From contig NZ_CP051293.1 in NCBI RefSeq assembly GCF_013170805.1, forward strand, positions 7,012,001 through 7,076,000: 64,000 nt of DNA, given 5' to 3'. Made by a program: the position numbers and the translations under genes. Of the stretch, positions 36,568 to 45,704 are shown piece by piece; within the stretch, counting starts at the first letter, position 1; every line of letters begins with the position of its first letter. The DNA comes from Mesorhizobium sp. NZP2077 (GTDB taxonomy: Bacteria > Pseudomonadota > Alphaproteobacteria > Rhizobiales > Rhizobiaceae). The notes under the pieces are model-generated. The model did not search any database, was not told the DNA's origin, and worked only from the letters and a program-made list of their open reading frames with translations.

Positions 36568-38255
36568 GGGGTCAAAATTGGGCTCTGACGCACTTTTGGT
36601 GGTGATGGAGCCTACCCAGCGCCGATGACGCGCGCCTGGAGTAGGTCGAGTTTTCCTCGGCCGTACATTTGGCGTTTCACGAGCTTGAGTTTGGTGATCT
36701 GCCCCTCGGTTTGGCCATTGGACCAGGGAGATGTGATCGCCGCGCTCACAGCCGCTCGGTCCTTGACGATGCCGTTGGCGAAGGGGGCAACAAGGCCCGA
36801 TCGAGCTTGCTCCAGCCATGGCTCAAGATCGACGAGAGACTTCTTGCGGATCATGGCCTGGAAGGCGGCGATGATTCCTCGGGCATCGACCAGCTGGGGC
36901 ACACCGCCCTCAATCGCGGCGACAAGGACGGTTTCGGACTTGGAGAGGTTGTCGCGACCGACGGTCATCAGCCGCGCTATGGTCCGCGCCGAGGGCGCCC
37001 GGCTCAAGGCGCCACCATCGACCTTTTCCGCCTTCCGACGGCGCGTAGCCCACTCGGTGACAACCCGAAGACTACCACGGAACCCTTGGCCTTTGAGCCG
37101 TCGCCATAGCTCGGCGCCGTTCCGCCGTCCGGCCGACCACTGGGCGTCGAGCCATGGCAGGTGCAGTTCGAGCGAGTTCTCGCGGACGCGGAAGATATCC
37201 GAGCGTTGACCGCGCATGACGCGACGGACAAGGCCGCGGCTGTACCCGGTCCGGCGAACGATCTCCTTGATCGTCACCCCGGTCTTGGCCAGGCCGAGAA
37301 TGGCGGCGTTGGTGTCTTCCCGGCGAAGATATCCCTCATATTGGATCCGCTCGGCGGCAGTGAGCAGGTCGGGATTGATCGTGACTGCGCCGATCGCGGA
37401 CCGAATCTGGCGCATGGATTTGCGCACGGCGTCGAGGAAGGCGCGGCTGGCGTTCTCCATCAAGTGCCAACGGTCGGCCACCTGGATCGCCTTCGGCAGA
37501 GCCTTGGCTGCAGCCATTGCGTAGCCACCGCCACGGTCGCGGGCGACGATGCCGATCTGAGGCTGGTCAGAGAGCCAGGCCTGAGCCGTCGCTGGTTCCC
37601 GGTCAGGCAGCAATGCGATGGTCTTGCGCCGCTCCAGATCGCAGATGAGGGTTCCATAGCGCTGGTTGCGTCGCCACGCCCAGTCGTCGATCCCGATCAC
37701 GGCTGGCGGAACGAAGCGCGGGCTGCCGCGCCGCCGCACGACGCGCAGCAGGGTGTCGTTGCTCACTGGCAGCATCAGTCTCCGGGCGAAGCCCGCTGCC
37801 GGGCGCCCGCCCAGAACAAGCCCAAGATGATGAACGATATCGTCGAGGCGAGCGGTTCGCCGCGCCCATGGCGCCAGGACGCCCTCGTCAAAGCGCTCGG
37901 CGAAGATTCGCCGGCCGCACAGAACCGCGTCGCAGTGGAACCGGCGCACCAGGACGACCAGCCGAACAGGCTTTCCAGCCAACGGCAGATCCGCCAAGCG
38001 CCGCTGATACCGGCTGTGGATCCGCTCCGATCTCGTTCCGCAGCCCGGACAGGCACTCGCCATGCTCAAAGGTCGGATCGTGATGAGCGTCGCGTCGACC
38101 GCACTGGCGGCATCTTCAACAACAAAGCCGCGAGGGACGAGAGTCGATGGTCGGAGGGCCTGGCCCATGGCATTGATTCCTTTTGTGAAACCAGTGCCAG
38201 CCGACGTCACAATGTCATCAAAACTGAGTCAGAGCCAAAATTGGACGCCGATTCC
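36568..38255 (-). mobile_element. ISL3-family insertion sequence
   Basis: Element with related ends: GGTCAAAATTGGGCTCTGA near 36570-36588 and the inverted GGCGTCCAATTTTGGCTCTGA near 38226-38246. It contains one full-length transposase gene. A further half-similar sequence, GTGTCAAAATCGCACGCC, lies just outside at 38266. The target duplication was not resolved. Confidence 0.75.
36612..38168 (-). CDS. ISL3-family transposase
   Basis: About 518 residues. The start at 38168 (MGQALRPSTLVPRGFVVEDA) is preferred; an ATG at 38210 adds 14 residues. The zinc finger ACPGCGTRSERIHSRYQRRL and CDAVLCGRRIF precede the DDE_Tnp_ISL3 domain: AVIGIDDWAWRRNQRYGTLI (first Asp), GIVARDRGGGYAMAAAKALP (second Asp), QVADRWHLMENASRAF, and the distal Glu in SNGQTEGQITKLKLVKRQMYGR. 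No frameshift is visible, so the transposase is probably functional. It separates acdS and the small NifA-driven ORF from the exoX-like/fdxB end of the nif block. Confidence 0.92.
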   Translation of the reverse strand: MGQALRPSTLVPRGFVVEDAASAVDATLITIRPLSMASACPGCGTRSERIHSRYQRRLADLPLAGKPVRLVVLVRRFHCDAVLCGRRIFAERFDEGVLAPWARRTARLDDIVHHLGLVLGGRPAAGFARRLMLPVSNDTLLRVVRRRGSPRFVPPAVIGIDDWAWRRNQRYGTLICDLERRKTIALLPDREPATAQAWLSDQPQIGIVARDRGGGYAMAAAKALPKAIQVADRWHLMENASRAFLDAVRKSMRQIRSAIGAVTINPDLLTAAERIQYEGYLRREDTNAAILGLAKTGVTIKEIVRRTGYSRGLVRRVMRGQRSDIFRVRENSLELHLPWLDAQWSAGRRNGAELWRRLKGQGFRGSLRVVTEWATRRRKAEKVDGGALSRAPSARTIARLMTVGRDNLSKSETVLVAAIEGGVPQLVDARGIIAAFQAMIRKKSLVDLEPWLEQARSGLVAPFANGIVKDRAAVSAAITSPWSNGQTEGQITKLKLVKRQMYGRGKLDLLQARVIGAG

Positions 38256-38450
38256 CCGCCTCAGGTGTCAAAATCGCACGCCGAAACACAGGACCGTCAT
38301 CAGCGAATCCGCCCGGAGAATCGAAACTGCATTCCCCTGGCGTTAGAACGATGAGAATGCCGTCGCCTTCGATCATACCAGGGGACAATGACCTCAATAA
38401 TCAAACTTGAACAAAGCGATGAATCTGAGCTCAGATCTTGTTACGGCGCC

Positions 38451-38771
38451 TCAAGGGAGTAGCAGCGATATGCCGAGCGTTTGACTGCGCTGGGCCCGAT
38501 CTTGAGTTTCATTCCTATGCTCATCGTCGCGCGACTGGTACCGAACTTCCTGGGACCCATCGAAAAGCTCGGGCCCTTGCCCGGCTTTGCCAGCGCAGCT
38601 CGATCGCCAAATCAGAAAGAGGACACTTGCGAAATAGCCCAGCTGAAGAAGTAGCGAACAGCCCAGCGTCATGACGACTGCTAGACGGAAAGAGTGCGAG
38701 GCGAAGTAAACCGTCACAGCGTTGCCGCACAGGACCAGCCCGAGGAGCCGACAAAAGATGATGAAGCGCAT
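38451..38771 (-). CDS. ExoX/Psi-like small membrane protein (exopolysaccharide repressor type)
   Basis: A 106-residue protein starting at 38771 (MRFIIFCRLLGLVLCGNAVT). Two transmembrane helices follow each other (about residues 5-24 and 31-55: AVVMTLGCSLLLQLGYFASV, LFLIWRSS) and the tail is polar. This two-helix layout with G-Y-F-x-x-V-L-F-x-x-W-R is characteristic of rhizobial exopolysaccharide production repressors (ExoX, Psi), which dampen succinoglycan-type synthesis. It lies 37 bases behind fdxB on the same strand, so it probably shares the nif transcript. Assignment rests on topology and a short motif. Confidence 0.65.
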   Translation of the reverse strand: MRFIIFCRLLGLVLCGNAVTVYFASHSFRLAVVMTLGCSLLLQLGYFASVLFLIWRSSCAGKAGQGPELFDGSQEVRYQSRDDEHRNETQDRAQRSQTLGISLLLP

Positions 38772-38808
38772 GCCGTTCTCCTGATTTTGTCTCGTCAAAT
38801 CATGCAGC

Positions 38809-39126
38809 TCATGCTGCGATCTGGTCGGCCGCGACATGGGTCTGGCAGTTCTTTGGGCAGACGCGGCCGCAGGCTCCGCAGCCAATGCAGCGGCCGGCAT
38901 GGTCGACAACCATGATCATACGATTGAGCTCACCATCGAAATCGTCGTCATCGGCGTCGCAGGCGCCGAGGATTTCACCCGCGTCATCGACGCCGTAAAG
39001 ATGCATGACCTCGCGCGAGCAGACTTTGAAGCAGCGGCCGCAGCCGATACAGATCTTGCCATCGATAGCGATCAGATATTCCGGCACCCATATGGAGCCG
39101 TCGCGGCTGATGAATTTGCTCCTCAT
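38809..39126 (-). CDS. fdxB: Nif-specific ferredoxin III (FdxB)
   Basis: 105-residue 2[4Fe-4S] ferredoxin. The N-terminus MRSKFISRDGSIWVPEYLIA is typical of FdxB, and the clusters are held by CIGCGRCFKVC (with the fourth Cys in the same motif) and CIGCGACGRVC. An acidic insert (CDADDDDFDGE) lies between them. It is an electron donor in nitrogen fixation or cofactor assembly. Its ATG overlaps the DUF683 stop (39123-39126), so the two are translationally coupled. Intact. Confidence 0.93.
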   Translation of the reverse strand: MRSKFISRDGSIWVPEYLIAIDGKICIGCGRCFKVCSREVMHLYGVDDAGEILGACDADDDDFDGELNRMIMVVDHAGRCIGCGACGRVCPKNCQTHVAADQIAA

Positions 39127-39326
39127 CGCAAAGTCTTCATTTTGGCAAGCTCTCTCCTGGCACCATCCAACTCGGCATAAACGGCATGCGTTTTCTCGGC
39201 GACTTCCTCTATCTCAATCCATTTGACCGGGAGACCCTCGGCAAGGTCGCGCAAGTTCGTCTTGGCAATTGCCGCGCGCAGTTGAAGCTTTCGGACTTTC
39301 TTCGCCATCTCATCCAGGTTTGACAT
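39123..39326 (-). CDS. DUF683/CCE_0567-type nif-associated metalloprotein
   Basis: 67-residue helical protein, start at 39326 (MSNLDEMAKKVRKLQLRAAI). The two-helix pattern with AKTNLRDLAEGLPVKW and the closing HAVYAELDGARRELAKM matches the DUF683 family, a small metal-binding helical hairpin encoded beside nifX in many diazotrophs. Its exact role in nitrogenase maturation is unknown. It overlaps fdxB downstream and is preceded by a broken DUF269 gene. Confidence 0.88.
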   Translation of the reverse strand: MSNLDEMAKKVRKLQLRAAIAKTNLRDLAEGLPVKWIEIEEVAEKTHAVYAELDGARRELAKMKTLR

Positions 39327-39355
39327 GATCCTTCCTCGAAAATGGGTTTCTTCAC

Positions 39356-39771
39356 GCCCGCGCCACGTCGGGACAGGCAATAGCTGCAGTCACATCGCCG
39401 ACCAGTTTCGCGCCGGTATCCGCGAGTTTCCGGAGAGTCTCGAAGCCGAACCGGTAGACGTCTCGACAGACGTTTGATTTCTGTTGTTGACAATGTCATC
39501 ACGCCTGAGCGCTCCTCGATCGCCAGCTCCGCTACGGTCTAAAACCTGTCGAGCCTCCACAGTACGCCCGGATCCGGATTGCCAATGAGTGGATATTCCG
39601 GCGCAGTTCCTCGGTGATAATGAAATCGGCCAGCAGCCCGGTGTCCGATTTCCGTTGGCATGAGCCGTGGAAGTCCTGAGCACGGATCAGCCGCAGCAGG
39701 CATTTGACGAACGGGCGGGCAAGGGCCTCGCCATCCTTGTTGACGGCAGGGCCAAGCGCTGCGTGAGACAT
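39356..39771 (-). pseudogene. Second, frameshifted copy of the NifX-associated DUF269 gene
   Basis: Starts MSHAALGPAVNKDGEALARP, FVKCLLRLIRAQDFHGS, ADFIITEELRRNI, closely similar to the intact gene at 45208-45687 ([17 protein letters not shown]). The frame is lost after AYCGGSTGF. A middle part near 39480-39540 is damaged, and the end VYRFGFETLRKLADTGAKLV ... CPDVARA is read in another frame to a stop near 39360. At least two frameshifts and a deletion have killed it. It stands in the normal place directly before the DUF683 gene. Confidence 0.8.
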
Positions 39772-39784
39772 TTCGTTTCCTCAA

Positions 39785-39870
39785 TTTCAGATCTCGTCCT
39801 CAACGGAGAATTTCTGCTTTCGGTTACGCCGACTTCGGGCTCGCTTACGCAGCCGACGTCCGGCCTCGCC
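39785..39870 (-). pseudogene. Possible nifX 3' remnant
   Basis: Minus-strand codons ending KQKFSVEDEI just before the DUF269 pseudogene resemble the acidic end of NifX (KKPSFEDED at 45705). Only ~15 residues are alignable. Between 39900 and 40540 no gene is recognised. Confidence 0.4.
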
Positions 39871-40933
39871 AGGCCGATTCCACGTAAATGCTGCCCCTGT
39901 GGCCGACCTTGAACAGGTCCTGGACTGTGACGTCTTCAACGACGGGCCAAATTCGCGTCGAATATCGCCGCCGCGGCTATTCGATTGGAAGTCTAAGGTC
40001 CGAGCCTTGACCTGTAGCAAACGGTCGACCCTGTGCTCCATGGACATAGTTACTGCGGGCGCGCTGCAGAAAATGGGCGAATTGACCAGGGTTCCATTCC
40101 ACTTGTCATCCCGACACCTTGCCGGGCTGAAAGTTCGTGAGAGGTTAGCCACGCAGCCAGTCGTCCACTTTGATCAGAGGAGCCGGGGACTCTCTACGCA
40201 ACATGTTGTTCTCCATTCCCACACCTTTCCTGACGTTTATGCGCGAGCTAGTTCTCTCAGAACGGAACACACCGCTTAGGAGACCATCAAAGTCTTGCGT
40301 GTTCTCATGCGATCAGCCCTCACTCAGTATTGCCGATCTCAACCAGCAAACGTCATGCCAGCGCGTTGCCCGCAGTAAATGCATCATTCTGCCTCATGAC
40401 CTTACAAGCCCAAGACGGCCGGTTGTTTTGAACCCGACATGTTTTCTGCTGCTGTCAGCTTTTGGACACGCATCATGCGTCAGACGCTTGAGGGCGAGAG
40501 CGGCTTGGCTGTCTGCCCTGCGGTAATGTTGGCGTCGGCTCATCTAGCATCATTCGCCGCCGGCGAAGCGCGGGCGCGCACAGCTAGGCCGACCCACGGA
40601 GACGATAGTCCACGGCATGTGGGCGGCGACGCTAAGTGCATTCCGCTCCGGCTGGATTTCAAGGCTGTGTTGTCCCTCCTCAATGGAGCGATTGTCCGGG
40701 CTCGTAAAGATTTGTCGATCCGATACGTGTTTGTAGGAGTCACGGCCGAGCATGCTGTTGATGGTGCGACTGCCCATAAGGCGACCTTTCGTGCAGCCTG
40801 ACGCAACGCAAGCCGTGGGCCACGCGAATGTTTACGACAAGTTCCCGTTCCGGTCGGCCGATCAGGGAGGGCACGTCGGCGGCATGAGTCCATCGATCTC
40901 CAAGAACGGATACTATCCGCGGAGAGTTCAGCG

Positions 40934-41273
40934 CTAGACTGGCCATCCCAGGCAAGCCGGGCCCAGGACTTCCCTAGGCTCGTCCCGATCATTCACCTCA
41001 CCCGGTCCAGCCACCACACGCATCGCTGCGAGCCGGAAGCCTCCGCTGACGGCCGACGCAGCCATGGCCGCTACGCACTTTCGAGTGAGCGACCTGGTAC
41101 GGTTTCGACGACCGTGGGGCAAATGGACGCCCGCAGAATAAAGCGATGCGCCCATAGGTCCAAGGGCATGTTCAGTCACGATGAGTTCGGAGCGGGCTCC
41201 GGCCGTCGCTCCAGCGGAGGCGGACATCATTTCTTGGATGCCACCGCCGACGATCAGCAGTCGACGTGTCATA
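40934..41273 (-). pseudogene. FAD-dependent oxidoreductase remnant
   Basis: Begins at 41273 with MTRRLLIVGGGIQEMMSASA, a Rossmann motif of FAD oxidoreductases, then VTEHALGPMGASLYSAGVHL and RSLTRKCVAAM. Afterwards the sequence becomes unrecognisable and the frame ends at 40934. The start overlaps the N-monooxygenase stop (ATGA), indicating an operon. Remnants of the rest may extend to about 40550 (frames with NSMLGRDSYKHVSDRQIF), but I could not identify them. Confidence 0.5.
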
Positions 41274-42759
41274 TCCCGCTGCCCATTTCTTCGGCTACTG
41301 GGTCGGGCCAGGTCTCGACGGAAGTACGGCTGATAAAGCCGCGATGCTCGGAGTTCGCGCACGGCGCGCGCTGTAGAAGGCTGTCAAGAATGCGGCGAGC
41401 TCGCCAGGCCAGCAGGCTTAGGTTCGGATCGGCCAGCCCGCGCTGCCCGGGATTGGCGTTCTGTACGAAGATGCGTCTGTCGCGCGGTCCGTCCCAGCAC
41501 ACCGAAAAATCCTCGTTGATGACCAACTCATTGTCGGTCTGTTGCAGTCGATCCGCCATCGGTTCCAAAAAGCTTGGCACGGCGTTCTCGTAACCGGTGG
41601 CCAGGATGACGATGTCGGCCGTGACTTCTTCGACGTCGGCCAAGCCGCGCTGCAGCGTCAAGCTATGACCTGCGCCGGCGTTGATGCAGCGCGAAACGTT
41701 GCGACCCGGCCGCAGTGCGATGTCACACAGGTCTGGCTCAAGGAATTCGTGGCGATACAGCGCCTGGTAGACGGCGCGCAAAGTGCGATCCGAAATACCA
41801 TCCGAGGCAAGCACGAAACGCCGCAGGAATAACTTGCGCTGCGGCTCGCTCATGGCCGCGAAACGATCCGAAAAACAGGGCATGAACAACTCGTTTGTGA
41901 ACGGGCTGTTGTCGAGAGGCAGGTAGTTTTCGCGCTGCGAGACCCAGGTGATCGAGGAAGGCCGCCGTTCTCTTGGCCCACCGACCAAATGCAACAGCAC
42001 CTCGGCTCCCGACTGGCCTCCACCTACGATGCAAACATGTTTATGGCGCACCTCAGGATGGATGTGCAGCAAATCGGATGAATGGAACAGGTTGCGTCCG
42101 ATCCAGCCCTGAAATTGAGGTGGAATCCGCGCTTGCTTGCCTATGCCGACCACCAGGTCTCTTGCACCGAGAACTGCATCGTCCGTTCGCACCCGAAACT
42201 CGCCATCATAGCGTATTTCGCGCACGGTCTCGCCGCCGCGCACAAGCGGGTTTCTGCGGAACGCCCAGTTCAGATATTGCTCGAACTCAGCCCTGAGCAC
42301 AGCATCGAACTGTGCATTCAGGAAGTGATACAGACGCCCGTTCTCGTGCAGGTAGTTTATGAAAGTGTAGGCGGATCGCGGATTCACCAGCGTGACCAGA
42401 TCCTTGATGTGGCTGACCTGGAGTTCTGAGGAATCGAATGCGCTGCCTGGATGCCAGCGGAAGTCGACTTGCCGATCCAAGAACAGTGCCCCGTGCCCGA
42501 TTTGCTCGTGTATCTGACACGCAAGGCTCAAATTGGATGGGCCAGCACCGATCCCAATGCAAGAGAGATCCAGTTGTCTTGCTTCTACTGACCTTTCCCA
42601 AACAGACGCTGTGCGCAGCGAATGTCGGCCATGGCCGTTGGGCTTGCCCTCCCCGCAGGCATCGTCGACACTGCCGGACTTGTCACAGCTTGTCCGCGCG
42701 TTCGTAGTATCGGGTGTGACGCCCGCGGATCCCGGCTCCGTGATGAGATCGGCACTCAT
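41269..42759 (-). CDS. Lysine/ornithine N-monooxygenase (IucD/SidA/PvdA family)
   Basis: 496-residue flavin monooxygenase that N-hydroxylates a free diamino acid, normally the first step of hydroxamate siderophores. The conserved protein begins near residue 62 (LDLSCIGIGAGPSNLSLACQ, FAD site), followed by DFRWHPGSAFDSSELQVSHI, KDLVTLVNPRSAYTFINYL, the NADPH site CIVGGGQSGAEVLLHL and VILATGYENAVPSFLEPM. The first ~60 residues are unlike the family, so the real start could be a non-ATG codon further in. No NIS or NRPS synthetase, transporter or receptor gene is near. A NifA site and sigma-54 promoter stand upstream, so expression in nodules is likely. Confidence 0.87.
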   Translation of the reverse strand: MSADLITEPGSAGVTPDTTNARTSCDKSGSVDDACGEGKPNGHGRHSLRTASVWERSVEARQLDLSCIGIGAGPSNLSLACQIHEQIGHGALFLDRQVDFRWHPGSAFDSSELQVSHIKDLVTLVNPRSAYTFINYLHENGRLYHFLNAQFDAVLRAEFEQYLNWAFRRNPLVRGGETVREIRYDGEFRVRTDDAVLGARDLVVGIGKQARIPPQFQGWIGRNLFHSSDLLHIHPEVRHKHVCIVGGGQSGAEVLLHLVGGPRERRPSSITWVSQRENYLPLDNSPFTNELFMPCFSDRFAAMSEPQRKLFLRRFVLASDGISDRTLRAVYQALYRHEFLEPDLCDIALRPGRNVSRCINAGAGHSLTLQRGLADVEEVTADIVILATGYENAVPSFLEPMADRLQQTDNELVINEDFSVCWDGPRDRRIFVQNANPGQRGLADPNLSLLAWRARRILDSLLQRAPCANSEHRGFISRTSVETWPDPVAEEMGSGI

Positions 42760-42993
42760 GCCGGCGATATGTCTGGCATCGAGACTCCCGCCTCGATGAC
42801 CCCCGCGTGGTCAGTGACATGCTTTCGCAACCTATCCCTCATCGCAATTGGGCTCAGTTGCCCGCCCCGACCGCGATGAGCTGACCTTCGGCCTGCTTGG
42901 CGACCAGCAAGGGCACGGTCATCAGTGCGGCGACAGCATTTTTCCGTAGGTTTGATCATAGAAGACATCCGCTGCTGAATTCGGGAAGTCCCC

Positions 42994-43009
42994 TGCATCG
43001 AACGTGCCA
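42994..43009 (-). promoter_or_regulatory. Sigma-54 promoter of the N-monooxygenase gene
   Basis: TGGCACGTTCGATGCA on the minus strand fits the TGGCACG-N4-TTGCA consensus except for ATGC at -12. The N-monooxygenase ATG is ~220 bases downstream; a 22-codon frame (42922-42854, MTVPLLVAKQAEGQ) lies in the leader. Confidence 0.8.
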
Positions 43010-43053
43010 GAGCAAAACATCGGCAAAGCAACGACAGGCATGGTTTGCGATCC

Positions 43054-43069
43054 TGTCGAGTATCCGACA
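43054..43069 (-). promoter_or_regulatory. NifA upstream activator site
   Basis: TGTCGGATACTCGACA on the minus strand matches TGT-N10-ACA exactly, 45-60 bases upstream of the -24/-12 element at 42994. Confidence 0.8.
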
Positions 43070-43409
43070 TTGAGGCCGAAACCTTGCACCGTCACCGATT
43101 TTGCACGTAGTCGTACTTCTCGGCTTCGTAACGTTGCAGGCGGTCTTGGCACTTCCACACGGTCGTCATCGAGGAATCGCCTCGGCGCCGAGTGTCGATC
43201 CCTTGAAAAGGAATTTCCGTTGCGCAGCTGACTATCAGGCCTCGCGCATGATCGGGCCAGCCGCGTGGGCGCTCGGCGAACGTCTTGAGCTCGGCTCGGC
43301 CTCGCGACGAAGGCCAATGAGAACGCAAGGTGGGAGGACATCCATTGCACGCCAGCAACCGCATCTAGGTTGGAATCGATCGGTCCGAGATAGGGACTTC
43401 CGAAACCAT
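43070..43409. other. Intergenic stretch, no gene recognised
   Basis: Between the NifA site and the universal stress protein gene. A 25-codon minus frame (MTTVWKCQDRLQRYEAEKYD, ending near 43092) and other scraps are present. None could be identified. Confidence 0.35.
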
Positions 43410-44297
43410 TCAGCGAGCCAAAAACAGCGGCAATGGCGGCTTTTCGACTATCCATCTGGTCACACTGCCAAAGAGCCGCTCACGCAGCCGACGGCTGCCA
43501 TAGGCGCCCATGACTATCATGTCGGCAGACGTGTCGATTGCGTGCTGCGCAAGCACCGTGGCCGCCGATTTGCCGGCACTTGGCAGGAGGTCAACCGACA
43601 CCCGAGCACCGTGCCGAGTGAGATAGGCAGCGATGTCGGCTCCGGGCTCCGCCCCGTTCCAGTTGTAGTTGGCCTTCGGATCGACCAGGGCGACGCGAAC
43701 TTCCTCAGCAGCGCATAGGAGACCCAGCGCTTCTCGAGCCGCACGGGACGCCTCGACTCGGGAATCCCAACCGACCACGACGCGCCGTGGCCACAGCGTC
43801 GCCTCAGCCCCCTTCGGCACAACGAGCACCGGCTTTCCCGTATCGAACAAGCAGCCGTTGACCACAGGAGGTCCGAGATTCTCGTCGTCGAGTAGCCCTG
43901 GTCCGACAATCGTGAGGTCGGCGCAGAGCGCCCGCTGTCGTGCCACTTCACCGAGGCTGGCCGGATCGTAATAGTCGGTGTCAACGTCATAGGCGAGCGA
44001 CATAGATTCCAGCAGTTTGTGGATATCTCGGGAGCGTTTTTCCAGTCTGACCGCGTCCTGTGTTACTCGATCGATTTGCCGAAACCGATCGTTCAATCTG
44101 GCAATTGCCTGTCCACGTCCTACCGGCCACTCGGGGACACCATCTCCGATCCGCCGATGCGACATAAGGAGCGTCGGAGGGGGTATGATCAGTAGGGAAA
44201 GGTGCGCGCCGATTTCCGCACACAAGCCGGCAGCAGTTCTGACGTCCTGATCGGAATGGTCAGCGCCGGTCGAACAGACTACGGTTTTAAAGCCCAT
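43410..44297 (-). CDS. Universal stress protein, tandem UspA domains
   Basis: 295 residues. The start at 44297 (MGFKTVVCSTGADHSDQDVR) gives two UspA-like halves: residues ~1-145 (degenerate; LTIVGPGLLDDENLGPPVVN) and ~155-290, where VVVGWDSRVEASRAAREALG and the ATP-binding-type GAYGSRRLRERLFGSVTRWI are well conserved. UspA proteins bind ATP or metabolites under stress or low oxygen; the precise role is unknown. It follows the OmpR-type regulator on the same strand after a 100-base gap. Confidence 0.88.
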   Translation of the reverse strand: MGFKTVVCSTGADHSDQDVRTAAGLCAEIGAHLSLLIIPPPTLLMSHRRIGDGVPEWPVGRGQAIARLNDRFRQIDRVTQDAVRLEKRSRDIHKLLESMSLAYDVDTDYYDPASLGEVARQRALCADLTIVGPGLLDDENLGPPVVNGCLFDTGKPVLVVPKGAEATLWPRRVVVGWDSRVEASRAAREALGLLCAAEEVRVALVDPKANYNWNGAEPGADIAAYLTRHGARVSVDLLPSAGKSAATVLAQHAIDTSADMIVMGAYGSRRLRERLFGSVTRWIVEKPPLPLFLAR

Positions 44298-44397
44298 TTT
44301 CCTGCTTTCTTCCTGAGTGTTCGATGAGGGCGTTTCAGGCCGCAAGACCGGATCACAGCGCGAGGAAAAGGGAGTGGCACCAGACCCGGCACTCGAT

Positions 44398-45102
44398 TCA
44401 GCCGTCCAGCTTCTCGAGCGAGTAGCCGGCCGACCTGACGGTACGGATGACGATACCGGTCGAGGCCGTCTCCAGAGCCTTTCTGAGCCGACTGATATGG
44501 ACATCGACTGTGCGTAGACCGACATGGATATTGGCCGGCCAGGCCCCGCCGATCAGCTCGTCCCGGCTGAAGACCTTGCCGGGAGCCTCCAGCAAATGCC
44601 GCAGCACGTTGAACTCGATCGGTCCGAGATGGATGTCATGGCCATTGCCGCAAACCCGGTGGGCATCGAGCTTCATCTCAAGGCTGCCATAGGAAAGCCA
44701 GCTGTCGTTTTCAATCCCGTTTGAACCCGGCTTCGGCAGCGCCAGCCTCGTCCGCAGATAATCGAGCAGCTTGGCCGGCGCCATTGGCCGCACAAAGCTC
44801 TCGTCAATGCCGGCCTTCAACAGATCAAGGTGCTGGTTCTCGGCGCCGGGCGCGATCAGGGCAATGATGGGCAGGCCGCCGGTCCGGGGTTCCCGCTTGA
44901 GCCGGGCGCAGATTGCGGACCCGGTAAGGCTCGTTGGACCGCAGTCCAGCACCACGGCCTGGAATTCCCGCTCGTCGGCCTTTGCAAGTGCTTCCTTGGC
45001 GCCGCCTGCCGGCTCACTGACGAAGCCGTCCACCTCCAGTATGTGGCTGAGGAACAGATAGAACTCCGCATCTTGCGAACAGATCAGGACGAGTGGCTTC
45101 AT
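44398..45102 (-). CDS. OmpR/PhoB-type response regulator with atypical receiver
   Basis: 234 residues, start at 45102 (MKPLVLICSQDAEFYLFLSH). The N-terminal receiver keeps the phosphoacceptor-like Asp (QAVVLDCGPTSLTG). It lacks the acidic pair at the end of the first strand (SQD instead of an acidic doublet) and has Arg in place of the conserved Lys (SFVRPMAPAKLL). The C-terminal winged helix is normal: HLGPIEFNVLRHLLEAPGKV, FSRDELIGGAW, RTVDVHISRLRKALE, VRTVRSAGYSLE. It may work without phosphorylation. No histidine kinase is nearby. It lies between nif genes and follows the DUF269 gene. Confidence 0.88.
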   Translation of the reverse strand: MKPLVLICSQDAEFYLFLSHILEVDGFVSEPAGGAKEALAKADEREFQAVVLDCGPTSLTGSAICARLKREPRTGGLPIIALIAPGAENQHLDLLKAGIDESFVRPMAPAKLLDYLRTRLALPKPGSNGIENDSWLSYGSLEMKLDAHRVCGNGHDIHLGPIEFNVLRHLLEAPGKVFSRDELIGGAWPANIHVGLRTVDVHISRLRKALETASTGIVIRTVRSAGYSLEKLDG

Positions 45103-45207
45103 CAGCGCTACCCCGAGAACCACATTGGCCTCGACCGCGTCGGCCGCGTGGGCTGGCCATCGCGGCTCCTCAAGGCCTGACATGATCCTCTTGCTCGAAA
45201 ATTGGTT

Positions 45208-45687
45208 TCATGCCCGTGCCACCTCGGGATAGGCGTCGATGGCTGCGATGGCATCGTCGACCAGTTTCGTACCGGCGATGGCGAGTTTGCAGAACGTCTC
45301 GAAGCCGAACCGATGGACGTCGCGCACGGTCTTGGACAAAACGACCAGCCGCCCGGCGGTGAAAAGCACGCGCCCGAACCCCTCATGGCTCATTTCGATC
45401 ATCGGCGATGCCATCAGGCCGGAGCGCTCCTCGATCGCAAGGGCGACGGCAGTGTAAAACTTGTCGAGCCTCCACAGCACGTCCGGATCGGGATCGCCGA
45501 TGATTGGGATCGTACGACGCCGTTCCTTGCTGACGATGAAGTCGGCCAGCAACTCGGCGTCCGCTTTGCCGTCCCACGACCCGTGGGAATCTTGAGCAAG
45601 GATCAGCCGCACGAGGCACTTGACGAACGGGCTGGCAAGGGCCGCCTCGTCATCGTTGACAGCAGGGCTGATCGCGACTTCAAACAT
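45208..45687 (-). CDS. NifX-associated nitrogen fixation protein (DUF269)
   Basis: 159-residue protein of the NifX-associated (DUF269) family, encoded beside nifX in most proteobacterial diazotrophs; exact function unknown. The start at 45687 ([20 protein letters not shown]) is 18 bases behind the nifX stop. Conserved: [98 protein letters not shown]. Intact, in contrast to the copy at 39356. The DNA just after its stop resembles that before the DUF683 gene. Confidence 0.93.
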   Translation of the reverse strand: MFEVAISPAVNDDEAALASPFVKCLVRLILAQDSHGSWDGKADAELLADFIVSKERRRTIPIIGDPDPDVLWRLDKFYTAVALAIEERSGLMASPMIEMSHEGFGRVLFTAGRLVVLSKTVRDVHRFGFETFCKLAIAGTKLVDDAIAAIDAYPEVARA

Positions 45688-45704
45688 TTTGCTCTTTCCT
45701 TGTT

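Noticed and set aside
40540..40992. 150-codon minus-strand frame as a gene
   Set aside because: Arginine/serine-rich with no motif; neighbouring frames on the same strand look equally open, so it is probably decayed FAD-oxidoreductase DNA.
42922..43455. 177-codon minus-strand frame across the N-monooxygenase promoter
   Set aside because: It contains the NifA site and -24/-12 element and has no recognisable domain.
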